DNA of 64,000 nt, taken from positions 1,550,001 to 1,614,000 of the forward strand of contig JACHMT010000002.1 of NCBI GenBank assembly GCA_014208095.1, given 5' to 3'. A program made the translations under genes and the position numbers. This stretch comes from Actinospineispora eucalypti (lineage in GTDB: Bacteria > Actinomycetota > Actinomycetes > Mycobacteriales > Pseudonocardiaceae). The notes beneath the pieces were generated by a model. The model made no database searches. It saw only the letters and a list, made by a program, of their open reading frames with translations, and had not been told where the DNA came from. Every line of letters begins with the position of its first letter. The first letter of the stretch is position 1. Of the stretch, positions 25,754 through 33,128 are shown piece by piece.

Positions 25754-25861
25754 CCAGAACACGCTCCTCGTTCGCGAGATCTTCCGCGTCCTCGGCGGAA
25801 TGCCGACAATATACTACATCCAGGAAACGACCGTCTACGAAGTGACACACATGATGTGGCC

Positions 25862-26692
25862 TTAGCCGGCCTCTTGCTCCGCCGCCACCGCCACATCCAG
25901 GACCGACCCGACATACGCCTCCGCCGCCGGCCGGAGCAGCCCGTGAGCCTCGAGAAACACTTCATGCGCACGGCGGCCGTGCCAGCCGACGGGAAGCAGC
26001 TCCGGCGGAAGGTCCGGGTCGCTGAAGGGGAAGCCGCGATAGTCGTCGATCAGTTTCATCCGCTCCACCAACGCGTCGGCTCCGCCCAACTCTCCGGCCC
26101 GGTAGGCCACCAACCGGGGGCGGTAGACCTCGAGGTACTCGACGTAGGCGCGGTCCAGGGCCTCGAGATCCCATGCCCGGGAAACGATCGAGCGGTCGGC
26201 CTCCAACCCCATGGAACGGGCACGGAAGACGTCCATTTGAACCGACGGCTGGTCGGCAAACGCGGTGAGGACCTGCTCCCGCCGATCGTGCGGGCTCAGC
26301 CAGATGGCGGCGGACAACGGCCCGAAACCGAGCCAGGACAGCTTTTTCCGCAGCTGGTCGCGCAGTGTCCGTTCCATCTCCGGAACCGAATAGATGACCA
26401 TGTGCCACTGGCCGTCCCACGGCCCGAAAGGCCGGTTGAAGATCCGGTCGGACCCCTCGTCGAGAAGCTTCCACCCGGCGTCGGTCACGGTGTACACCGT
26501 TTCCCGGCCCTCGCGGAGGCTCGACAGCCATCCGTCATTGCGCAGCCGCATCGCCACGACCCGCACGGTTGTCTCGGGAATGTCGAAACAGCGCATCAGC
26601 GACACGAGATTGCGCAGCCGCACCTCGCCACCGCGGTGCCGCAGGTAGCCGGCGAGGATGTCGAAAACCAACGACCTTGCTTTCACAGCCAC
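25862..26692 (-). CDS. PaaX-family transcriptional repressor
   Basis: A 276-residue PaaX-type regulator: an N-terminal winged HTH (LVSLMRCFDIPETTVRVVAMRL), a central domain (WHMVIYSVPEMERTLRDQLR) and the C-terminal PaaX domain. PaaX of E. coli senses phenylacetyl-CoA; homologues respond to other acyl-CoAs. It lies about 100 bases upstream of the AAHS transporter on the same strand. No paa genes are present in the window, so its ligand is unknown. Confidence 0.87.
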   Translation of the reverse strand: MAVKARSLVFDILAGYLRHRGGEVRLRNLVSLMRCFDIPETTVRVVAMRLRNDGWLSSLREGRETVYTVTDAGWKLLDEGSDRIFNRPFGPWDGQWHMVIYSVPEMERTLRDQLRKKLSWLGFGPLSAAIWLSPHDRREQVLTAFADQPSVQMDVFRARSMGLEADRSIVSRAWDLEALDRAYVEYLEVYRPRLVAYRAGELGGADALVERMKLIDDYRGFPFSDPDLPPELLPVGWHGRRAHEVFLEAHGLLRPAAEAYVGSVLDVAVAAEQEAG

Positions 26693-26843
26693 CTCCGCCG
26701 CCCGCGCGAGGCCACTTCGCGCCGACCCACAGTTTTATGCCGTGCCGATGCCCGAGCAACGCAACCCGGCTATTCGACCCAGGTCCGCGTCGATGATCGT
26801 ATCCCGCTGGCCCCAGGTGCCTCAGCCGTCACCGCGCGCGGCC

Positions 26844-26880
26844 GAGCGGCGCCGAACCCCGCGCGGGTTCGGCGCCGCTC
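26844..26880. terminator. perfect 16-bp hairpin terminator
   Basis: Arms 26844-26859 and 26865-26880 are perfect complements with a 5-base loop. It lies 28 bases past the end of the secreted hydrolase gene, with no T-tract. Confidence 0.75.
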
Positions 26881-26908
26881 ATGAGTCACCGCCGGACGGG
26901 TCGGCGAC

Positions 26909-29392
26909 TCAGCTCCTCGTCGGCTTGGGGTCACCGACGTTCGGCGGCAACCGCAGCGGCGGCAGGTCGCTCAGGGGCGCCTGCGGCACGTTGCCGCCGA
27001 GTTCCTCCGGGAACGGGGCGCCCTTCGGCACGTCCACTCCCTTCAGCACGTCCGGCGGGTTGTACGGCGTGATGCCGCGCCCGCCGGTTCCCTCGAACGT
27101 CTCGGAGCGGTCGCAGCCGAGCAGGTGCACGGTCAGCCGCCGGTTGGTCTTGACGTTCAGCTCCGCGTCGCAGCCGATCTCGGCCCGCTTCGGGTCGACC
27201 GTCACCTCGCTGATGTCGGTCGACTCGATGTCCAGCGCGTTGCGGACCGGCGCCTTCTCCGGGGCGTCGAGATGCCGGTACTCGCGCAGGTACGGGTTGG
27301 CCGGCAGCGGATTGCCCGAGCCCACACCGATCCTGGTGCGCTTCTTGGCCGGCACCGGCGCGTCCCGCAGGCCCATGCCGTGGGAGATCGCATCGATCTT
27401 GCCGATGTCACCCTTCTTGGACTCGATGCCCGACAGCCAGTAGGCATGGTCACCGACCAGGCCGAACTTCGGATCGTCCATGTAGGTGTTGCGCACGTAC
27501 GTGACGTGGTGCGGGTTCTCCGCTCGCGGCTTCCGCCCCATCCAGTCGGAGACCATGTTGAACATGCCGTTCTTGCACATGATCAGGTGCTCGGACGGGG
27601 CGCCCATCCAGGTGATGGCCTCGTAGTCGAGGTCGCTCTTCGCGTACGCGCTCGCCCGCTCGCGGGTAATCGAGATCGGGATGAAGTCGCCGGGCAGGCC
27701 CTCCATCCACTCCATCACGGGCTGGTTGCGCCGGCTGGGCAGCATCGGGGTGAGCTTGGAACCCGGCTCGTGCTTGGTCACCGTGTCCACCGGCAGGACG
27801 TCCGCCACCCCGTTGAGGCCGGGGAACGACGGCGCCACGTCCAGGCCGTCGCAGATGAAGGCGTGGCTGAACACGTCCGGGAAGGTCAGCGAGATCTTGT
27901 TCGCCGAGTAGGCACCGCTGGAGAAGCCGCCCATCGAGGTGCGGTCCGGGTCGAGGTCGTAGTGCCGCCGGGCGTCCGCGAGAGCCTCGAACAGCGCGGC
28001 CCCGTTCTGTCCGTAGCTCCAGTTCTCGTTGCCCCGGGCGTCCACGTCGATCACCATCGTCGGGTTGCCCTTGAGCCCGGCGAAGTGGCGGTACAGGTCA
28101 CCCTTGTGGCCCGCCACGTTGTCCCCCGGGCGCAGCGCGTACCCCTGCATGTACAGCATGGACGCGTAGCCACCCTTCGGCGGCGCCGCTTCCGGCACGT
28201 ACACGCTGTAGCGCTGCATCCGGCCGGGCAGGTCGGGCACGCACTCGTCGCGGCACGGCCAACCGAACTGCAGGCTGAACCGGCCGTCCTGTCCCTTCCC
28301 GGTACCGGTCTGGATGCCGCCCTGCTGCGTGCCGGCACCCGGCGGCGGGCCACCCGGGTCGCTGGGCAGCCGCCGGCCCTGCGCGTACTCCCACTTGCTG
28401 GCGAACAGCCGGGTGAGATAGCCCCTGGTCGGGGTCTCGCTGTCGTCGTCGACGCCCTTGGCCAGCTTGTTGAAGTCGACGTCGGCAAAGAACTCGCTCA
28501 GGTTGCCCTTGGCGATCGCGCGGCGCTGGTCGTTGTCCAGGTAAGGCGACTCGAACGGTTCCTTGAACCGGAACGCGGTGTCGAAGAACGCGGACGGGCT
28601 GGAGTCGCCGAGCACCGCGCCACCCGGATGGGTCTTGTCGGCGGTCGCCCGGGGGACCAGGTACTGGTCGTCGTCGCGGTCCCACAGCCCGGCCGCGGCC
28701 GCGATGCGTTCCTTCCCACGCGGGTTGAACACCGAGTGCGGCACCCGGATCTCCACCTGGCGACGCTCGGTGTCGACCTGCACCGTCGGCTTCTCGCCCA
28801 GTGTGTCACCGGAGGCCGCATCGACGATGTCGCCCTTCGAGCCGTGCACGGTCACGAACTTCTTGGCCGGCATCACCGTGTTGGCGCCGTGCGGCACCTC
28901 CATCGGCTTGTCCGAGTCGCCCAGCGCGAGGGTCAATCCGAAGAGGTCCGGATCGGTCATGGTGTTGAAGGTGATCCGGAATGCCGTGTCCGAGTCGAGC
29001 GGCTTCACCCGAATCTCGAGGATATCCGCGGCGTTGCGTCGGTAAGCCGGATTCTCCGGATAGGTGTAGTTGCGCAACATGGTGTCGACCGGCCACCGGT
29101 ATTGGTTGCCGCCCCCCTGGTCATCGTAAATGCAGCCCTGGTGGACGTACTCGCCCTTGTGATAGGCGCTCGCGTGGCAGATGCCGATGGGTCTGGCTTT
29201 CCAGATCCCGGCGTTCTCCTGCTGCTTCGCCTTGACGGAATCCGCATACAACAGCGAAGGACCGGCCCGGCGTTCGCCGGACCCCCCTCCGGATTCATCC
29301 GCGAACACCGGGCGCGCCGCGAGCACCAACACCAAGCCCGCACCCACCACACCGACGAGCCCCAACACCCCGAGCTTGCTTCGCCGAAGCAA
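26909..29392 (-). CDS. large secreted alpha/beta-hydrolase with glucodextranase-C-like module
   Basis: An 827-residue protein with a Sec signal (basic MLRRSK, then a hydrophobic run to ARPVFA). Residues about 60-330 resemble the C-terminal binding module of glucodextranase. The middle is an alpha/beta-hydrolase with the nucleophile elbow GGFSSGAYSANK (Ser) and YSVYVPEAAPPKGG before it, as in secreted esterases and depolymerases. The C-terminal ~150 residues are a beta-rich tail. The TTG start follows GAGGAGG by ten bases. A role in extracellular polymer or ester breakdown is likely; the substrate is unknown. Confidence 0.75.
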   Translation of the reverse strand: MLRRSKLGVLGLVGVVGAGLVLVLAARPVFADESGGGSGERRAGPSLLYADSVKAKQQENAGIWKARPIGICHASAYHKGEYVHQGCIYDDQGGGNQYRWPVDTMLRNYTYPENPAYRRNAADILEIRVKPLDSDTAFRITFNTMTDPDLFGLTLALGDSDKPMEVPHGANTVMPAKKFVTVHGSKGDIVDAASGDTLGEKPTVQVDTERRQVEIRVPHSVFNPRGKERIAAAAGLWDRDDDQYLVPRATADKTHPGGAVLGDSSPSAFFDTAFRFKEPFESPYLDNDQRRAIAKGNLSEFFADVDFNKLAKGVDDDSETPTRGYLTRLFASKWEYAQGRRLPSDPGGPPPGAGTQQGGIQTGTGKGQDGRFSLQFGWPCRDECVPDLPGRMQRYSVYVPEAAPPKGGYASMLYMQGYALRPGDNVAGHKGDLYRHFAGLKGNPTMVIDVDARGNENWSYGQNGAALFEALADARRHYDLDPDRTSMGGFSSGAYSANKISLTFPDVFSHAFICDGLDVAPSFPGLNGVADVLPVDTVTKHEPGSKLTPMLPSRRNQPVMEWMEGLPGDFIPISITRERASAYAKSDLDYEAITWMGAPSEHLIMCKNGMFNMVSDWMGRKPRAENPHHVTYVRNTYMDDPKFGLVGDHAYWLSGIESKKGDIGKIDAISHGMGLRDAPVPAKKRTRIGVGSGNPLPANPYLREYRHLDAPEKAPVRNALDIESTDISEVTVDPKRAEIGCDAELNVKTNRRLTVHLLGCDRSETFEGTGGRGITPYNPPDVLKGVDVPKGAPFPEELGGNVPQAPLSDLPPLRLPPNVGDPKPTRS

Positions 29393-29565
29393 CGCAAGCT
29401 CACCTCCTCATGTCCCTCATGGCCCGGCTGCCATCTGCCCCGGTTTGATCTCACGGGCACTGCCGGACCGGCCTGGTTCGATCAACGCCTCCCGAGGTTC
29501 GAAGTTACGAAAATTCGCCGGCCGACTTTAATACGACACATGTGAGTGCCCGGATCGGTCGCGCC

Positions 29566-30063
29566 CTACAGATCCGCCACCTGGAGCCGCATGGTGAGCA
29601 TCTGCAGGACATCGCGGAGTTCGGCGACCTCGGTCCGGGTCAGCCCGGAGGCCCGAGCGATCGCGATGGGCACGCCCTCCGCCTCGAGGCGCAGACGGAG
29701 GCCCACCCGGGTGCCCCGCACCTCGACGCTGCGCACGTCGTCGACGCTACGACGCCGACTGATGAGACCCGCCCGCTCGAGTCGGGCGAGCAACGGCGAG
29801 AGCGTCCCCGAGCTGAGCTGGAGCCGATCACCGAGCTCGCCGACGGTCACCACGCCCCGCTCCCAGATCACCAGCATGACCAGATACTGCGTGTGAGTCA
29901 GCCCGAGAGAGGCGAGCTGCGGGCGATAGGAGCTGTTCATGGTGCGCGACGCGGTGTAGAGCGCGACGTAGAGCTGCGCCTCCAGCCCCATGGGCTCTCG
30001 CCTGGCGGCCGACTCAGGCTCGTGCACATGGGGCGAGTCTTGACGACGCGCCACGCTCAGCAC
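29566..30063 (-). CDS. OhrR-like MarR regulator without the sensing cysteine
   Basis: A 165-residue MarR protein that aligns along its length with OhrR: LTHTQYLVMLVIWERG, LSSGTLSPLLARLERAGLI and RRRSVDDVRSVEV. At the place of the peroxidatic Cys15 (LCFLLY in B. subtilis OhrR) this protein has LYVALY, so Tyr replaces Cys, while the two supporting Tyr residues are kept. It should bind DNA but not sense hydroperoxide by the usual chemistry. No ohr gene is adjacent. Two inverted repeats lie just upstream, suggesting autoregulation. An internal ATG 24 codons in is an alternative start. Confidence 0.84.
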   Translation of the reverse strand: MLSVARRQDSPHVHEPESAARREPMGLEAQLYVALYTASRTMNSSYRPQLASLGLTHTQYLVMLVIWERGVVTVGELGDRLQLSSGTLSPLLARLERAGLISRRRSVDDVRSVEVRGTRVGLRLRLEAEGVPIAIARASGLTRTEVAELRDVLQMLTMRLQVADL

Positions 30064-30074
30064 GTCCCTCGCGC

Positions 30075-30103
30075 CGACTTCGGCACGACCGGCGCCGAAG
30101 TCG
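30075..30103. promoter_or_regulatory. inverted repeat upstream of the MarR gene (possible operator)
   Basis: CGACTTCGGC at 30075-30084 is mirrored perfectly by GCCGAAGTCG at 30094-30103 with a 9-base spacer. It begins 12 bases upstream of the MarR start, a fitting place for autorepression. Confidence 0.5.
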
Positions 30104-30106
30104 CGC

Positions 30107-30129
30107 CCGGGTGGCGGGCCGCCACCCGG
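30107..30129. promoter_or_regulatory. second inverted repeat, 11-1-11
   Basis: CCGGGTGGCGG and CCGCCACCCGG flank a single G. It lies just beyond the first inverted repeat in the 527-base gap that also holds the symporter promoter. It could be an operator or a compact terminator; nothing else in that gap is recognisable. Confidence 0.45.
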
Positions 30130-30590
30130 ACAGGGGTCAGCTTCGCGCTGGAACTCGTTTCACTTTGGATGCTTGGCGTTGCAAAACACATAGTCATGAC
30201 CTCTCGGGGGGAGCGATACGCCTGGCCGGGATGGACATCCAACCGACACAGATTAGGTAACTGTTACACCCCTTACGAGTGAACGCAAAGGTCGCGCCCG
30301 ACACGTATGAATGATGAGAACATCATATATCGATCGCGTACGTGGCCTAAACTAACCCACACAGGTGATGTACGGCGCACATGTTGCACACAGCGCTACC
30401 GGCATCACTCAGGCAAAACATCTTCTGAGACGCGGCGCTCGATATTTCTGGATTGCCTCGACCGTCGTGACCCTGTCGCACAACGGGTCGTTGACCGCTC
30501 GCGAAAGGGGGCGACCAAAGTCCCCTGATCGGGTTTCTTCCCGGGTGGAACGGCGTCGGCCCCCGGGACAGGACAGCAGAAGGGCCTGAC

Positions 30591-32405
30591 ATGTATTCAG
30601 CGACACCGCCGGCCGCCGGAATCGGTTCGTCGGCACTGAACATCAGCATCTTCGCGGTATTCGCTGTCGTCACCCTGGTCGTCGTCCGGCAAGCCGGCAA
30701 GGGCAACCGCTCGGCGGCGGACTACTACTCCGCCGGCCGAACATTCACCGGCGCACAGAACGGGGTCGCCCTTGCCGGAGATTTTCTCTCCGCCGCGGCC
30801 ATCCTGGGCATCTCGGGCGCGATAGCCTTCTACGGCTACGACGGATTTCTGTACTGCATCGGCGCGCTGGTGGGCTGGCTGGCCGCGCTTCTCGTCGCGG
30901 AAGCGATCCGCAACGTAGGCCGTTTCACCATGGGCGACGTGCTGAGCCTGCGGCTGCGCGAACGCCCGATCCGTGCGGCCGCCGCGCTCTCCACGGTCAT
31001 CGTCGTGCTCTCGTACCTGTTCGCCCAGATCGGCGGTGCCGGCGTCCTCGTGGCCCTGCTGCTAAATATCACAAGTCAGGCTGGCCAGGCTCTGGTGATT
31101 ATCGGTGTCGGCATCCTGATGACCCTTTATGTGCTCATCGGTGGGATGCGCGGCACGACCTGGGTGCAGATCATCAAAGCCGGCCTGCTGCTGGTCACCA
31201 CCTTCGTACTAATGACCTGGGTACTGGGCCGTGAAGGCTTCAATTTCAGCGCGGTGCTAGGTGCCGCCATCGAGCGGAACCCGCACGGAGAGGCAATCCT
31301 CATTCCCGGTCTGCAGTACGGGGGGAGCTCGACCTCCACCCTGGACTTCTTCTCCCAGGCAATGGCGTTCGTCATGGGCACGGCCGCGCTCCCGCACGTA
31401 TTGATGCGGTACTACACCGTGCCGGACGCGCGAGAGGCGCGCCGATCCATCTCCTGGGCGATCTGGCTCATCGGGGCCTTCTTCACGGCCGCAATGGTGG
31501 TCGGTTACGCGGCCGGCGCCATGGTCGACCCGGCCACGATGGCCAGCGCGCCGGGCAAATCGAACGCGGCGACACCGCTGCTCGCCTATCGACTGGGCGG
31601 CGAGATCCTGCTGGGCATCGTTTCGGCCGCCGCCTTCGCGACGATCCTCGCCGTGGTCGCCGGGCTCACCATCGCCGCATCGACCTCGTTCGCGCACGAC
31701 GTCTACGCCAGCATCATCAAGCGCGGCAGGGCCGAGCCGCGCAAGGAAATCATGGTCGCCCGGGTCTCGGCGCTGGGGATCGGCGTGGTCGGGATCGCCG
31801 GAGGGATCCTCGCGAAGGACCAGAACATCCTGTTCATGGTCTCTCTGACGTTCGCCGTGGCGGCCTCGGCCAACCTGCCGACGATTCTCTACTCACTGTT
31901 CTGGAAGAGGTTCTCCACGGCGGGGGCACTGGCCAGCATCTACACGGGTCTCATCTCCTCGGTGACGCTGATCGTGCTCTCCCCCGCGGTCTCCGGCGGA
32001 AAGACATCCATGCTCCCGAACGCCAACTTCCAGCATTTCCCGTTGAGCAACCCGGGAATTGTGACCATTCCGCTGTCGTTCCTGCTCGGATATGTTGTCT
32101 CGCTCCTGTTCCCGGAGAAAGCCAGCCAGGATCGGCACGCGGAAATGCAGGTCCGAGCCCTGACCGGCGCTGGGAGCGAAGCCGTTGCCCAGGCCGCGGA
32201 CCATCTGCCCGAACACGGGAAATTCGACGAATATGACGACGACCTCGAACCGCGGCGCGATGCATCGGCACGCCCCGAGCCGGTCGGTGCTCTCAAGGCC
32301 AAGGCGGTGCCCGATGCGGGTGAGGCCACCGAGTTGGTGTTCACCGTCGCCGAAGTGGAAGCCATCGCCCGCCGCGTGACACGAGAGTCTTCGGCCTCCG
32401 CTTAG
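30591..32405 (+). CDS. sodium/proton:solute symporter, ActP/MctC acetate type
   Basis: A 604-residue SSS-family transporter with about 13 membrane segments. YYSAGRTFTGAQNGVALAGDFLSAA and the following ILGISGAIAFYGYDGFLY match the cation/acetate (ActP, MctC) subgroup. It would import acetate, propionate or pyruvate. The ~90-residue C-terminal tail is cytoplasmic and acidic. It is followed by a DUF485 gene, the usual partner of ActP. A weak AAGGG precedes the ATG. Confidence 0.9.
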   Translation: MYSATPPAAGIGSSALNISIFAVFAVVTLVVVRQAGKGNRSAADYYSAGRTFTGAQNGVALAGDFLSAAAILGISGAIAFYGYDGFLYCIGALVGWLAALLVAEAIRNVGRFTMGDVLSLRLRERPIRAAAALSTVIVVLSYLFAQIGGAGVLVALLLNITSQAGQALVIIGVGILMTLYVLIGGMRGTTWVQIIKAGLLLVTTFVLMTWVLGREGFNFSAVLGAAIERNPHGEAILIPGLQYGGSSTSTLDFFSQAMAFVMGTAALPHVLMRYYTVPDAREARRSISWAIWLIGAFFTAAMVVGYAAGAMVDPATMASAPGKSNAATPLLAYRLGGEILLGIVSAAAFATILAVVAGLTIAASTSFAHDVYASIIKRGRAEPRKEIMVARVSALGIGVVGIAGGILAKDQNILFMVSLTFAVAASANLPTILYSLFWKRFSTAGALASIYTGLISSVTLIVLSPAVSGGKTSMLPNANFQHFPLSNPGIVTIPLSFLLGYVVSLLFPEKASQDRHAEMQVRALTGAGSEAVAQAADHLPEHGKFDEYDDDLEPRRDASARPEPVGALKAKAVPDAGEATELVFTVAEVEAIARRVTRESSASA

Positions 32406-32444
32406 GCCGACATCCGCGCACATTGAGCCGGAGGAATTCGGGAA

Positions 32445-32819
32445 ATGACCGTCCAAAACCATCTCACCTCGCCAGCCAGCGTATACCAGCAGATCTATGA
32501 GAGCGACGAGTTTGTCGAACTCAAGCGCAGGCGACGGGGATTCGTTCTGCCGATCAGCATCCTGTTTATTACTTGGTACGCAAGCTACGTCGGGCTCGCC
32601 TGCTACGCGCCGCAGTTCATGGCGGTGAAAGTCATCGGCAACATCACCGTGGCACTGGTAGCCGGCATTCTGCAGATCCTCAGCACGCTGGTGCTCGCCA
32701 CCTTGTACGTACGATTCACCAACCGGGAAATCGACCCAGAAGCCGCACACGTACGCCGCATGGTTGAACAGGCCCGACGCGGAGAAAGTGAGCAGAAGCT
32801 GTTCGGCGGCAATCGATAA
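32445..32819 (+). CDS. DUF485 membrane protein
   Basis: A 124-residue DUF485 protein with two membrane segments (FVLPISILFITWYASYVGLA and a second at VTVALVAGILQILSTLVLA). DUF485 proteins (YjcH) accompany acetate symporters and are thought to be small accessory subunits. It lies 39 bases after the symporter gene with GGAGG upstream of the ATG. Confidence 0.9.
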   Translation: MTVQNHLTSPASVYQQIYESDEFVELKRRRRGFVLPISILFITWYASYVGLACYAPQFMAVKVIGNITVALVAGILQILSTLVLATLYVRFTNREIDPEAAHVRRMVEQARRGESEQKLFGGNR

Positions 32820-32879
32820 TGGACGGTCCTGGTCTTTTGCCGGCTCTCCCTGACCACTATCAACGGGCGGTTTTCCGCG

Positions 32880-33089
32880 GTGCGCCGATTTCAACGATTT
32901 GCTGGAGACTCCCCATGGAACTGGTATTCGGGCGACGTCGAACGCCATGTGTGCCGCCTGCGCGATACCGGCGGCGCGGCCGGCGCCCGGGGCCGGCCGG
33001 ATCGTGTCGAGTACGCCGACTACCTGCTGGCGATCGGGTACACCGAGCAGGAGCTGCAGAACATGGTCGCGGCCCGGGCGGAGGACTGA
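32880..33089 (+). CDS. small conserved-looking protein after DUF485
   Basis: A 69-residue soluble protein starting at a GTG, with WYSGDVERHVCRLRD and YADYLLAIGYTEQELQNM. The regular helical pattern and codon use look genuine, but I do not know the family. It lies between the symporter pair and cvnA on the same strand. Confidence 0.5.
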   Translation: MRRFQRFAGDSPWNWYSGDVERHVCRLRDTGGAAGARGRPDRVEYADYLLAIGYTEQELQNMVAARAED

Positions 33090-33128
33090 CGGTGCGCGCC
33101 GGACAGAGCGCAAGCGGGCGGTGCTGAG

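Noticed and set aside
24371..26884. An 837-residue plus-strand frame
   Set aside because: It spans the opposite strand of the transporter and PaaX genes and is Gln/Arg/His-rich without motifs.
27125..29545. An 806-residue plus-strand frame
   Set aside because: It is antisense to the secreted hydrolase, His/Val/Arg-rich without domains, a typical artefact of high-GC coding DNA.
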